Below, piece by piece: positions 1 to 15,100 of a stretch of 64,000 nt of DNA. Source of the stretch: Tridacna crocea (lineage: Eukaryota; Mollusca; Bivalvia; Cardiida; Cardiidae); NCBI GenBank assembly GCA_943736015.1, contig OX031063.1, positions 33,944,172 through 34,008,171 of the forward strand, in the 5' to 3' direction. The translations under genes were made by a program, and so were the position numbers. The first letter of the stretch is position 1. The number at the start of each line of letters is the position of its first letter. Below the pieces are notes generated by a model that was not told the DNA's origin, ran no database searches, and saw only the letters and a list, made by a program, of their open reading frames with translations.

Positions 1-168
1 AGCTGTAGGTTCTGTTGTAGCAGTCACTGTTATGGTTAACCACATGAAGTATTTTTTTATCATTTTATTTTTTTCAGAAATATTTATTGCTACATGGAAA
101 AGACAATAAAAACTCTATATGAAAGGTTGTCATTACTTTTGAATCCTAAGCTTTACTGTATAGTTGTT

Positions 169-186
169 TATGTGGTATACCACATG
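169..186. other. 16-bp perfect palindrome in SCLT1 intron
   Basis: ATGTGGTATACCACAT at 170-185. A related GGTTAACCACATGAAG lies at 33-48. It could be the worn end of another small element. Confidence 0.3.
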
Positions 187-238
187 ATAAAACATTTTTT
201 GATTTCTCATCTACTTTATTTTTTTAATTGGATGGTAG

Positions 239-3074
239 ATTGAATGATAAGCTGAAGAATGCAGTGTACAGCCAGCTCGGGGATAAGGGGGGAGAGATAG
301 AACAGCCCACAGAACTCATACAGACTGACGAGCAGATGCTACAAAATATGCAGTATCAGATAGACACAGCATTACAGGTAAAGATTTAGTACAGGCCACA
401 GGATATCCTCGTTTATTTGTTACCCATTACCTCACAATTACAAGTTATAATAAGGATAAGCAGGAAGGCCCTTGAAAACAACGTGAGAAATAGAGAAAAT
501 GCTGGTAATCAATATTTTCTCCAATTCTCACAATGTTTTCTATCCTATTCGAGACAAAAATCATTCATTGAGCTACATTTAATTTGTCATGTGCAGATGC
601 TTTCAGTTCAGTCTAGCACAAAATTTTATAGTACATGTATTGTAAAGAGTTAATCCATCGGTGAACATACTTCATTTGAATGTATTAACTCTTTACCAAA
701 CAATCCAGACTTTTAACACCCCTGCAAAAGAATCCTTTTGAAAACATTGTGGTAATCAGCATTTTCTCCATTTCCAGCAATGTTTCCTACTTTTTCCAAA
801 ACAAATTTCATTTTTTGAGCAATGTTTATTTTGTCATTGAATTTGGACCAGTCCAAAAATTTGTTGTTTGGTAAAGAATTAAAGTTTTTGCAATTGGTAA
901 AGGGTTAGCAAAATAACATAAATAACAAACGCTGTTGATGTTATTTGTATTTGTCATCAAAATAGAAACTACAATTACAAAATGGAACATTGATTTTGTT
1001 TCTAATGAGTAATTTTTCTCTTTTTACTCATACAAACTTTAAAAAAGCTATGATTTGCATTTAGATTTTTATTTTCAATTTTTCTATATGAACATTACAT
1101 CTAGGAAAAAGATGCTGCCATAGAGAAATGGCATGAGGCAGATGCCGAGATAGACAGACTTCAAGGACAACTGCAGGTAAAGTCATAATCGCCTTATCTT
1201 GCTTGAGATCAAGTAAATCTAATTATAGTGTTCCAGGCTTGTTTTAAGAGAAACCAAATTGGAAGTAAGTCATTGCTATAATCATTTCTGAGGCCTGATG
1301 AAGATCATTGCATCAAGAAGGACTTGTCTCTTCCTGCTGTCATTTACAAGTGGACTTTATGTTAATTAATTTTGACGGAAGGCACTTTCACCTTATTTTG
1401 TTCTTACATTACAAAACCAATTGAGTATTTAACCTTTTTAAAAAGGATTTGGAAAATATTATGAGAAAATTAACAAAATGCTGGTAACTAGCATTTTGCC
1501 GTTAACTGCAATGTTTTCTACCCCAACAAAAGAAAACTCAAAAAAGGTAGAAAAATAAAATAAAGAAGAAAAAGATTTTTTTTTTTTTTTCAGTAATATT
1601 TATTTTGTTGCCTGCAAATGCTTTGAATTTAGTTAAGTCTGAAATTTCACCTTTGGTAAGGAGTTAAATGTATTTTTGTGGATGGATGTGTGTACTCACT
1701 TTCTGCCACAACAACAAACTTTCAGACTTCCCCAAATTGATAGTACATGTATCTGCTGATTATAGATATAACCTAAAAGCCTTTTATCAATGAGAGGCTA
1801 GAAAATACTGTGCAAAAAGAAGAAAACATACTGTATCCAATATTTTCTCCTTTTCCACAGTGTTTTCAAAGAACTTCTTCCACAGGATAATTAATACAGG
1901 GAATTAATTGGCATTGCCTGTCATGGGTACACAAATATTTGCAGTAAAGTTTGGATTAGGGTATGACATACAAATTATTTGAAGCAAGAAAATTGTACTG
2001 CACTTATAACTGTTTTCCTCTGAGGAAGTTATATCGGTTGCAAGTTGACCTCATATTTGCACAAAATGACCATGTAATAAACCAATATTATGCCTGGTTT
2101 ACGCTAGCTGATTGTGCTTTTTGCCTTTAATATTGGTTGTTTGTAGACCAACTGGATGGTTGTGTCATATCTTTTGTTTAGTTAGCTAAAAATAAGTTTC
2201 TTTTAAACTCGCACCTGCCGAAAATACTGCATACGAAAATTTATGCTTCAGTTATGAATATACATGCGTGTGGATTACCTATAAAAAACAAAAGAAACAA
2301 TGCTGAATGATTTATTGAATTATTAATCACTGTATTAGATAACTACAGAAGTACTTGTAGGTGTATGTTGGACCATCTCTTCCTGCATGTACATATATCA
2401 GTCTAAGAGTCAGAAAATATAGCGAAGTTTGCACTATCAATATAGTGAATTATGCTTAGAGCGAACTAAATCTAGCTGTCCCCTGAAATTCACACGATCA
2501 TAGTTTTACTGTAGATCATTTAAAGGTATCACTGAGCTTTCCATCTGCTTTTTTAACCTATTAGCCTCATCTTCAGGTGCTCAAACAGATAGCTTTCAAC
2601 AAGATAAGAATGCTTAGAACATGCACAAACACTACTTGTTCAATTTGCTGCTTCTCTGCAATCTTGAGAAGTGCCCATCCCTAATAATTTTGTGAATTTA
2701 CACATATTTGTATTACAGTTTCATATTTGAATAATCCTATTTCATTATTTATAATCATAGGAAGAGAAGAGTAGCCATCAATGGGGAGTTATTGAACAAC
2801 AGGCTCATCAAGTAAGCATCTATGAGAATGTTTCATATATACTTTATTTATCAGAGCTCAAATGTCCCCTTGAGTCCAAAAGGGTTGTCTACCTCCTCCA
2901 AAATCATCTGTTCTTCCATGCTATGGCAAAAGGGAATATAATGCATCTCTGTGATTCATGGTACAGAGCAAGCTATCATATGATTATAGAGCCTTATAAT
3001 TTGATTAGTTGAACAATCAACTAAATCATTAGGTAAAATGATCCTTAGACATGCATTACAACCCCCCCCCCCCC

Positions 3075-3106
<32 letters not shown>

Positions 3107-6100
3107 TGATCTGTGTCAGCCTGTGGGGACCTTGGAGACTGACATGGGTCAGTTCTTTTTGCAGGAGCATTACTGCATTCAGCTTTCCTAACATAGAGCA
3201 TGGCTGAGAAAGAGAAGAGTTACCATCAAACGGGTGATTTAACAACAGGCTCATCAAGTAACTAGCAATGAATATTTCATACCTGATGTATCAGAGGTCC
3301 AAAAGGGGTTTCTATGTGCTCTAAAATCTCAGTTCTTCAATAACAATATGGATATGAATAAATATGATAGCTTCTCAATACTGATATAGATGTAGGTGCT
3401 CTCTGACATTGCTATGCTCTGATATATGGTGAAAAACATTTTGGCTCTAGCTTTAGTAGTTTTGATATTTGAGATTATGATTAACCCTTTACCAAACAAT
3501 CCCTGGTTTTCACGACCTTGACAAGAGGCCTTTTGAAAACATTGTGGGAAAAGGAAAAAATACTGATAACCAGCATTTTCTCCTTTTCCCACAATGTTTT
3601 CCACCCTATCCAAAACAAACTTTAATTTTTGAGCCACATTAATTTTGTTGCCTGCAAATGCATCCAAATTTGAAGAGTCAAAAATTTTGTCATTTGGTAA
3701 AGAGTTAAAGTCAAACTCTTCTTCTTTATCAAAAAAAAAAAGTTTGACTCTTTGTACTTAAACATTTATATGCGAAAATTCAGCTACCAGCATTTTTTTT
3801 TTTAACAATGTTTTAAGAAACATTTTTGTCATGGTCATTAAAACACAGAATTGTTTGGTGAAGGGTTAAATGAAATCTTGAGTTTACTTTAATGTTAGAA
3901 CTTGTTTTAGTATGACAACTCTTTTTGTATTTTAGATGCAGTCTGAGTACTTTGAAACTGTCAATCTTTTAAATAGAGAGCTTGAGCAAGTACAGCAGGA
4001 ATTAAGGTTTGTTCTTTTTTACAGTATTGGCCCCTATCAGATAACAAAATGGAAGGCACTTGCTGAGAAGAAAGTTAATGTGCTGCAAATGATGGGACCT
4101 GTCTTTTGAAGAACAGAAAACATCTTGGGAAATGGAGAAAGTGCTGGAAATCAGCAGTTTCTGTATTCCACAATATTTTCAAGTCTTCTTTTTCCTCTGG
4201 GTGATTTCACCCTGTACCACAATCTTGAGTTTTAACAACCCAACAAAGAAAGCTATTGAAAACATTGTGGGCAATAGAGAAAACTTAGTATTTCCTCCTT
4301 TTCCAATGACTTCTACCCTATGAAAGACAAATTTTATGTCTCAAGTTTGTTTAACTTGTTGTTTTCAAATGTTTTCATTCTGGACAATGCTAAAATAATT
4401 TTGCCTTATAAGAAGTAAGAAGTAAAACATAGAGTTGCTTTGTGGAGGGGATAGCCCATTGATGTGCAAGTATAAATTTATATGCCCCTGCGTGTTACAG
4501 CTCTAAAGAATATTGTAGAAGAAAGAGCAGTTACTTGTTGTTGGGTATCATTCTTTGAACCTCAATGTTTTTAAGTCTGTTGAAATACAAATGTATGTGT
4601 TTGTTTTATTAATTAATTTTGACAGATCTGCAAAAAGTCTTAAACCTACTTTTGTTACCTGATGCAAAAAATTTAAATGCTGATTATATTTGGTAGCTGA
4701 TATTAAATGTCAGTCATATTTTGCAATATGATAAATATTTTGTAAAGATGCCACTCCTGTACCTGAGATATATCTATTTCTTAAGATAATCTTTTTGTAG
4801 GCAAGCAAGGCATGAACTAATATTTTATAAAGATGCCACTCCTGTACCTGAGATATATCTATTCTTAAGATAATCTTTTTGTAGGCAAGCAAGGCATGAA
4901 CTGGAAACTACAACTTTACAAGTAAAAGACCTGAGAAGAACAAACAAAGAACTTGAACAGCAGCTAAACTGGAAGGTAGTTTTCTTCTTTCTTTTTTCAT
5001 ATGCCATCCTCTTTCAATGCTAGCTCAGCCCACTTGCTGCTGTTGGTAGGACTTAGTTCATGTAATATAAGGATTTGAACTGCTAATCTTACAATGAGTT
5101 GAAATTTCTATTAAAGGTGGGTATTTAGAATTTTCAAATCACACCAAATTAAAAAAGTATATATGTCACTGAAATTTTTATGAAAAAACAATACAAATCA
5201 TCAGTAATGAGAGTCATAAAATTACGAAAAAAAATTTTTTTGGCGGTGGTATTCCCTTAAAAGGCTATGTAGCCTCTTAAGCTATTTTTAGATTTCCCGC
5301 CAAAATAAAAAAAAATATTGTGGGAATGTTAAGTGACTTGCACGTGACTAATGACTCTGAAATTCTATAACATAACAAATGTGTAATTATTTTCTATACT
5401 GTCTAGAACTTTGTATGCTATGTTTGAAGCTTCGTCTGTATATTTCCGGTATGTAAATGAGCGAGTTGCTCTTGTAAAAATAGACCATGTTTCCCTTCAG
5501 TGTCGACCTAGGCTTTAGTAAAACTCTAATTTATCTAGTTGTCAGATGGTTTTTGACTACTGGGTTTTAATGAATGAAAATTATAAGGCTTTGGGAGTAT
5601 AAAGATGATTTTTTTGTATTGTTGTAAAATTTTCGTCCCAAAATCTGAAATGCCACCTGTAAGGGTGTAATTAAAAGTAATAAAAGTAAAGACTGGTTCT
5701 GCTCCCATGGCTGAATATATTTTCTCTATAAGAATTTTAGACTGTTGCATAGAAACCTTGTGCTTTATAATACTGATGTGCATTGGTTGATAGATGTGAT
5801 CTGATAACGTATAAATCCTGCTAGAAATTAATTCAAATATCAAGCAAACAAGTGCAATCCATAATATGCTACTCAAGAAAGTTATATACACATAATACAA
5901 TTTTTTTACTGCCTGTCATTTAACCCATTATCAAACAATCCCTACTTTTGACTACCCTGAGAAAGAAGCCTTTAGAAAACATTGTGTTAAAAGGAGAAAA
6001 TGCTGGTAACCAGCATTTTCATCTTTTCCCACAATATTTTCTACTCTTCACAAAACAAATTTCAAATTTTCAGTCGTTTTTATTTTGTCGTCTGCAAATG

Positions 6101-9100
6101 CTTTCGATTAGGACAAGCCTAAAATAGTGTCGTTTGGTAATGAGTTAAATTTCAGGAAATTCTTTAAACCACTGCTCCACAGTGGCAATTTTCAGGCCTC
6201 TGCATTTGGCACCATTGAAGCATTGTAATACATGTACATGTACTCTACCACACAATCCTTTGTTCAAATAACATTTAGAACCAGCATTTCGTTCTTTTCC
6301 CACAATGTTTTCTACCTGTTCCGGGACAAATATTGGAATATGAAAAAAAAGAAAAGAAGAAAAAAAGAAAAAAAAATTAGATTGTCATCTAAGAATACTT
6401 TAGGTCTGGTCTAATCCAAATTTTTGCCATATTCTAAAGGGTTATCAGATAAGCTCATTACATGGGCAGAAATCTAGGGTGACTTCACAAAGGTTTGGAA
6501 AGTTATTTATTTACTGTGTCATCTTAGGATCAAGAGGTTGCAGAGGTGATATTTAAGGAAGGGATCACAGATAGTAAAGTTGGTGAGCTGAAGAGAATCA
6601 TGGATGATCTTAGACGAAAGTAAGATGATATTATGATGCAGATTTATGTGTCTCCTTCACTGTTATCGTCTTGTGTATTTTTCAGTATTTACACCTTTCC
6701 TTACTTTTTATACATTTGGTCATCAATTTTTTGAAATAGGGTTATTATGTTTTCCAGATGTGTTTGTATTCATTTGAATCCCACCGTGGCGTTATTGCTA
6801 TAAATGTCATTTGCAGGTCATAATTCGATAAGAGAAAAATATTCCATATCAAATCGTATGATCCTGAGGAGGGCTATATATTTATTGTCATATTGTTTTA
6901 GACTGTCTGGTCAAGAGAATGAGACAGAGGAACTCAGGAGAGAAAAAACAGCATTAGAAGTGAGGATCAGTGAGATGCAGAAAAGAAAGTAAGTGACATT
7001 CAGTAACAGTTACCTAAAACAGACACTGAATTTTTATGGGGTAGACATCAATCATTAAAGAGCTTTTCTTACCCAGAGATAGTTTACAGTTTGACTCTTT
7101 CAGTGCCAAAAGTGAAAATGTTGTGTTTTTTTTTTAGTAGCATAGATCAAGATCAGCCTGAAAGGAATGTACAGTCTGATCTTGAGTTCATATCATCAAA
7201 TAGTTCAGTCCAACTTTTAAGCTAAAAGTCTTTTGGAGTTTTAATAGAATGTAATCCTCAGTCTCAGAAATGTTTTAAATCGTATACTTTAGGCTGAAAT
7301 CAGCATTTTGACTTGTACCTGTAACCCTTGGTCAGGTGTTTGCTGTGTAGGCTAATTGAGTTTAACACAGCCTTTCAAGATAGGATAGTTTTGGTAGCTC
7401 TAAAATTTGTTTTGTTATGTGTTACAGTACTGATGTGGGTAATAGAGAAATGGAGGCAGTCACCCAAATGAGAGAAGCAGTTCAGATGGTAGAAACAGCA
7501 TCACTGGAGAAGGAACAAGTAACTGATAGATAGACTTTGTTGCTTCAATTATTTTAGAGCTGACTATAAAAATATGTGAACACATTACTGTGTTCATTTG
7601 TCCTACAGTATACATGGATATGCATGTGTGTCGAAAAAATTTGCAAATTAAGGATTACAAACATTTTGCGTATAGACTTTTGTTATTTTGTTGGTATACT
7701 TGTGGTAAAATATGCACAGAGGAATTTTTACAACTTCTGAAATTTGCGAAATTACAAAAATTTCCACATCACAAAAATCTCCATTTGTACAGTATTTTAT
7801 CATACAGCTGACGCCTGTGGATAAACGTAAACCAAAGAAGAAATTATTCACAATAAGTAATTTCTATATTACTACAACACTCATTTGTATTTATGTAATG
7901 CAAATTAAGTTAGTACTGGTTTTCCATATTCAAAAGATCTGATTTTAAGCTGTCTACCTCAAATTTGCTTGGAGAATTGTTAAGTCTATGAAAGGGAGCT
8001 CTGCAAACATCCGTGTAGAATTGTGTGGTCTATAAGAATCAGAAAAAAGAAAAAAAAAAACTATTAATGAGGCAAGGCAATTCAAGGCATTGTGTTTTGT
8101 TCATATTCTGAAGCTTCAGCAGAAAAATAAGCTTTGGTATCAGCTAAATGAAAAGACAAAAATGAAATTCAGCCTTTTATTAATTTTCATACTGTTCTTT
8201 CTGTCAGACTTAAAAAAAGACTAGACTGGGTTTTTTGTTTGTTTGTTCGTTTTTTCGTTACAATGAGCATCTATGAATCTTATCTCCCAATGTACATTTA
8301 ATATTACCCTATTTTAGGTTCATTTTGGTTGTATTTTATTTGTATTTCATTATATGATCAATCATTTTAATGTGGATGGAATATTTTTCATGAATCCGAC
8401 AGGGATTATGGACATTGGGTTTAGGGAAATGAGCTTTTCTTCCATAATGGACCAACAAACTTTATACTGTATATAGATTACACATGTTTTATGATAGACA
8501 TGTTTTTGCTTGACTGATCAGAGCACTTTTAACCCTTTCCTACTTAATCACAAGTTTGAAAGACTTTCAAGAAGATATTTGTAAACATTATGGTAAAATG
8601 AGAAAATCTTGGTAACCAGTATTCCATCCTTTTGCCACAATGTTTTCTATCCTATCATAGACAATTGTCACCATATGAGCAATATTTGATTTGCTGTCTT
8701 GAAATTCCTCTAATTTTGACCAGTCTAGATTTCATTTGTTTTGTAAAGAGTTTAAAAACATGATTGTAAACTGGGAAAAAAAATCTTATTAATTTCATTT
8801 TTTCTTTCTGATTCTTATAGTGCTATTAACTCAGGTTGACCATACAATTCCACAAGGATGTTTACAAGGATAACATTTCTTTTTGGAGTAAAGTATATAA
8901 ATCTAAAATTTCTGTCACCTTTTAGGCAGAGATTGCTGTACAACAGAAGGAAGAAGAGTTAGATCAGTTAAGAGAAGTTATAAACAAGCTGATCAATGAG
9001 GCAGGGGCAAGAACAAGGCAAGAGGTGAGTGGTCCTGAAGTTTTAGATTGAATTTCACTGGTTATGAAACACAGATATGAAGATTGATTTGAAAGTTGAT

Positions 9101-12100
9101 ATGAATCCATTATGTTAATCATTTATGAAACTTGGGACTTTTTTTTTTTTTCAAAGATTTCACTTTAACACATAACCTCCCTTGTTTTCAGTGTAATATA
9201 CCCATTACGAGTATCTCAAACATGTTTAATATCACTATTGTGTGACATCATTTTTAATGTCATTATGTATGTATTTCATAGAAGTGAATGGGTTTTCATA
9301 GATATTACCACCTGTGCATCTGTGTCTATGCTTTTGCATCATCTGATCTATAATTTGTGAAATACCTGTATGTGATAAAAAGAATCTTACATTTGTTAGT
9401 GTACGAGATAAAATTTCTTATTAAACTTGTCAAGAAAAAATGTTATTAATCTTGCCAAATGCTCGCTTAATAACTTTTTCCCTAGACTGGTATTGAATCA
9501 GCATTCTCTTCTTCCCACTATGTTTTATACCCTTCCAAAAATTAATTTCCGAGTCAAATTTTCTGTCATTTCTGTTTGGTAAAGAGTTAAAGAAATTTCT
9601 TGGATTAATGCTTAATCTGTAAATATCCAAATGACAGTATTGTTTTTAATTATAGGTAGATGCAGTGAGAAACCAGTGTAATGACAGAATTAAGAAGCTA
9701 ACAGAAGAAGTCCATGTCCTTGAAATGGTGAGCTGTTTCTACTGTTCCATAAACTTTACTGCATCATATTCTATCATGTATGATACATACCATTTGGTGT
9801 TATATCACACAGTCTTGATCAAGATCAGACTGCAGTGTTCCTGTTGCCTCATTTTTGGCTCATGGTGTCTGCTTTCGATATGCATGCCCTTGCTTTGCCC
9901 CACACTACCACTCGCGACATAATTGCCTTCAAAGATGGCGAAGAGCACTGTCACAATGAATAGAACATGGAGTCTAATCTTGGATCTACAAAGCCTGCAT
10001 TGTGCATCTAAACCAAACCAAAATGTATTCTGTATATGGTAGAAACGTATTGTGTGACCTTTGAGGACAACGAGTTCTGTTGGAAACAAAAATATGAAAA
10101 AGAAATGATGCCTGAAGTTGGACTTTATGTAATTGCTTTTCAATTAGAAATGTATTATTTCATAGACATGTAAATTTCCCGAGCAACCTGTGTTACCTTC
10201 TAACTATACCCTTGTATCATTGTTTTGATTGATAAAATTATATTTTGAATCCATTATCAAAAAATACAATAGCATCAAGACAATATAGTTTTATTTATTG
10301 TGGCTTAAATTTTTATTGTGGCTTAAATGATAAAAGTTGTCTTTGAAAGGGTAGAAACCATTGTGGAAAAAGGAGAAAATGCTGGTCACCAGCATTTTCT
10401 ACTTTTCCCATAATGTTTTCAAAAGCCATCTTATTCAGGGTGGTGAAAACATGTGATTTTTTTTTTTATTAAGGTAAAGCATATTTTGTGCAAAAGAATG
10501 CCAAATAAGAGAAAGATGAATAGGAAATGTAGACAGACAATAGGATGTTCTATGAGCTTCCAATGCCATTTTTTGCAAAGTTGGCACAGTACTGCTTTCT
10601 TGAAAATCTTTCACCCCAGGGTCTTGGTATTTGAAAAAATTTTCATGTAGAATGCATCAGTTATTTTCAGCATGTCTCTTTTGTCACTGAAGAATCTCTT
10701 TTATCAAATTTCAGGACAATTCTGAGAAACAGGACAGCTTAGAAAAAGCAGTGAGAGACAAAAGAGCTGCTGAGTCAGAGCTTGAAAGAGTAAGTGCTTA
10801 GTTTACGTATCAAGAAAAGTATTGCTTTTTTGTCAAGTATATGCATGTCATTATTTTACAGTTTGTACTATTTTGTGTATGTGTAGGTTATAATAAAGAT
10901 TTATATCTTTAGAGAAAAGATATATTGTGCATTTCTTTCTTTCTTAAAGTTGTTGAAATACTACTATATGACGACAGGGTCAAACATGGCCATCTGGTAG
11001 ATAGTACCTTTACCTCACAATGACGCTTTCTAACTACCCTGGGAAAGAGGCCTTTTGAAAACATTGTGGGAAAAGAAGAAAATGGTGGAAACCAGCATTT
11101 TCTCCTTTTCCAACAATGTTTTCTACCCTTTCAAAATAAAAATTGCAGCATTTGAGCCACACATAAATTGTCGTCTGCAAATGCTGTCAATTTGGACTAG
11201 GCTTAAATTTTGTTTTGTGGTAAAGGCTTAAAATTGTTTCTTCCTCTTTTATAGATGTACAAAGATGGAGTAGCTCACATGAACAAAGAGATGGGAGATT
11301 TTGAACTAATGAATAAGAGAGCTATTGCTGCAGAGAGGGCAAGGGATGATGCCTGCTTACAAGTAGAAACCCTTCAACACAAAGTGAAACAAGAGGAATT
11401 AAAGTATGTGACATGCTAAACTGTCTTCTCTTGATTTTTACTTCTTTAGCAATTGTTACAATCACAATTTTGTACCCCTGGCCACTATCTGTTTCTTCCT
11501 GATTATTGAAAAGTGTTTAATTCATAATCCAAATAATGCAAGTTTTACAAAATGTGTGGAGCAGATAAATGGTTGCAAAATAGTTGATACAACAGCTATA
11601 AGTCAGGCCTATATTCTCTTTATTGTTGTCATAATATCTAAATGTTGAGATAATAGGTAAATAAGACATATGAACAGAATATTAAGGGGAAAAAAAAATG
11701 ATTTATCTACAACTGCATTTAAGGTCTGTTTTAGGACTAAACTTGTAATTTCAGTTCACACCAGCTTAAAGAACAACTTGAAGCTCAGTTGTATGGAACA
11801 AGAGAAAGGCTTAGTCAATTACAGCAAGAATTTGAGAACAGTAATGATGACAGAATAAAACTTATGGATGAACTTGATGAGCTAAAAAAGAGATTACAAA
11901 CAGCTCAGCAGGAAAAAGAAGCTGCCCAGAGAAAATACCAAAAAGAGGCGAGTTATTATCTCTTTACCATGCAATCTTGACTTTTAACGACCACATCCAA
12001 GAAGGCTTTTGAAAACATTGTGGGAAAAGGAGAAAATGCTGGTAACCAGCATTTTCTCCCTTTACCACAACGTTTTCTCCCCTTCCCAAAATAAATTTCA

Positions 12101-15100
12101 ATTTTTCAGTCATTTTTGTTTTGTTGTCTGCAAATGCTTACAATTTGAACAGGTCTAAAATTTTGTCATTTGGTAAGGAGTTATTCTTACTAGCTTTTGT
12201 TTTTTTCTCAAGAAAGCCTAACATGGGATCATTCAAACTAAAACAAATTTTGTCAATGTTGCTTTGGAGAAAAAAAAAAACATAAGTAAAGGCACACTGA
12301 CTGCCAAAAGTAGCCAATGTGTGGCTGCCACTGGGTCTTTATGCTCATTCATTGACATTCCTACTTTTTAAGCTTTTGGAAGGATAAGAGAAGGTATTGT
12401 AGTAACCATTACATGACTTCAATGTTACAAATGTGAAGTGGAATGCTGTGTTCATTTAAATTATCTTTTATAATATGACAAATATGACAAACCGTATAAT
12501 CACTTGCATTTAGCAAAACATTGATTTTTATTAGATTTTGGAGAAAAGATAATAAATATTTAGACTTGGTTTATTTGACTGCCATATTTCAGATATTTCT
12601 TTATCTTGCAGATTACTATATTTGAACAAGACAACAACATGAAAATTAGAGAATATGAGGTGAAACTGCAATCAACAGAAGATGTTAACAGACACACTGT
12701 AGCAGAGTTGAGGAAATTGTTGTCAGGGCAGCAACGAATGTGTGCCAAGTAGGAACATTGCTTATTTATGATTTCAGAAAAAAATATTAGTGGAATGTTT
12801 CAGATATTAATTGACATACCTTCTGAAACTGTTTACCACACAATGCAAGGTTATAAGGATCCCAAGAAATAAATTTGGATTAGTCTGTAATTTGGCAGCT
12901 GATGAAAAGTTCAATATTCTTCATGAATGTCACCTGTCTCTTTTTTAAATGTAACTGTCTGTATCTTATAAAATGAATCAGGAAAGAGCATAAGATGCAT
13001 TATAAACCTTTTTTTTTTCTTTAACTCTTTACCAAATGACAAAATTTTAGACTGGTCCAAATTGAAACCATTTGCAGACAAAATGAATGTGACTAAAGAA
13101 TTCAATTTTTTTTTTGGAAGGGCAGAAAACATTGTTGAAAAAGGAGAAAATGCTGGTTACCAGCATTTTCTCCTTTTCCAACGATGTTTTCAAAAGGCTT
13201 CTTTCACAAGGGTGTTAAAAGTTGGAATTGTCTGGTAATGGGTTTAGGGAATTTCTCTTGCGCCACTCTTTTCTTCAAGTAACTTGTCACAAATTTGTTA
13301 TATACACAGATAAGAAGCAGTAAAAAGCTCTCCTTTTCTGTACTACACACTACTGACCTCAGTGTTGAAGTTTACAGGGATGTAAGAGTGTTCTTTTTTA
13401 ATCACATCATTACACTGTAGAAAAAATTGTAGTGTAAAGAAATTTTGGAGATTTGAATTACACAAAGATTTGAAGGAGAGATCAAACATTATTTTTCAAC
13501 AATATTGAAATTAATGTGTAAAAAAATAGCATCTGCCTGTAGCGAGAACTTGCTTTTTTTCCAACAATATTTGCAAAAATTAGATTCACAGCCAAGGTAT
13601 AGTCATAAATGTAATTACAGATAAACAAATTTATCTTTTGTAACCTGCTACTAAAAAAGTTAAAAATACTAATGGATTTAACTGTTTAACCTTATAGGTG
13701 GAAGGAAGAATGTCATAATGTTGCCCAAAAATATGAAATTAAGATAAATGAGCTGAGAGGTGAAATGACAGTGTTAAAGAAGAGAAATAATGAAGTGACT
13801 AAACTTCTTAAAGACAGTCAAGAAAAAACCTCACAGGTATGTTTGACCTTTTACCATACAATCCAATGATTTTGTTTCTTAAAAATAAGAGCTTGTTTGA
13901 ATACACAGTAAGTAGTCTGTACCAAACAAGAAAATATTACACTTGTCCAAATTGAGGGTATTTACATATGATAAATGAAATTCAGCGCAAATAATGGATT
14001 TTTTGTGTGTGTGAAATAGAAGTATTTTTGTCAATTATCTGGTTAAAACCTCATCCCAATCTCCCAATAGGAGAGCCCTTGTTTTACAACCCATCAGTCT
14101 GTACCAAATGACAAAATTTTAGTTTTGGTTTTCAGCATTTCTCCTGTTTTCGAAATGTTTTCAAAAGGCTTCTTCCTCAGATTTGTTCAACTCACAGGGT
14201 TTTTTTTATATAAAGGGGTTAAAAAGATTGTTGAAAACAATGGGAGAAAAAGCAGCTAATGCTGGTAACGAGCATTTCTACTTTTCTCACAAAAATGTTT
14301 TCATCTGATGGTTCCGGAGTAATGTCTATATCTTCATACTTTCAGGCAGAAAAGATGATACAGGAATACACAAGAAATATTCAGAGAATGGAGCAAAGAA
14401 TGAGGGATTCAGAAATGCGGGCTGCTGATGCTGCAAAGCAGGTGGGTAATTTGTATGTATAATTATAGGTGACTGGAGCTTCATTGGTCTGCCACAGAGT
14501 GCTGAAATTTTTCAAGATAGATCATTGAAGAGAATTAATGAAAACAACACATTGACAATTTTCTTCAATGTTGTGTATAGTAAATCAAGGTGGGAGACAA
14601 AATCAAATATAATTTGACCACCTGTTCCTTTTGGAAAAAAATATTCAAGTAAATACAGATAAAATAATATGTTATTGATGGGCTCAGAAATAATTCTTCT
14701 TTTGTTCCCTGGCTGTTGAAGGTTTAACTTGACTCATACAACCAAGCATTTGATCCCCATGTGCTCCTGTCACACAATTCATTATACTGCAGCAAATTCA
14801 TAGTGTTAATTAACTTTATATATCATGGAGGCAGTGAACCATTGTGCTATTTTATGCAGGTGCTTTTAATTTAGAAAATTAAATCCCTATTAGTTCTGGA
14901 AAGACTTGGGAAATAATTGATATCAAATGGCAAATTGAACTTACGGCCTGTGTAGTACAAATCTTGTCTAAAGACAATGCAATGTAACAGCTTGGCAATT
15001 GAGTACTTTTACCAGTGGCCCATACTTTTTACTTGTTTGTAACGGTTTCTTACAGTTGTCAAGACAAGCCATACGAGAAAAACAGATAGAGAGTGAAAGA

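Noticed and set aside
3210-3257. Functional alternative SCLT1 exon
   Set aside because: It lacks an acceptor and has a 2-bp deletion relative to exon 2761-2811; treated as a decayed duplicate.
5535-5900. 121-codon minus-strand frame in a SCLT1 intron
   Set aside because: It has no recognisable domain and an AT-rich hydrophobic composition, and it ends next to a MITE. Most likely chance.
11948-11957. Alternative GT donor near the SCLT1 exon ending 11947 (AGTTAT at 11951)
   Set aside because: Using GT at 11952 would add 4 bases and break the phase to the exon at 12612; the GC donor keeps the conserved frame.
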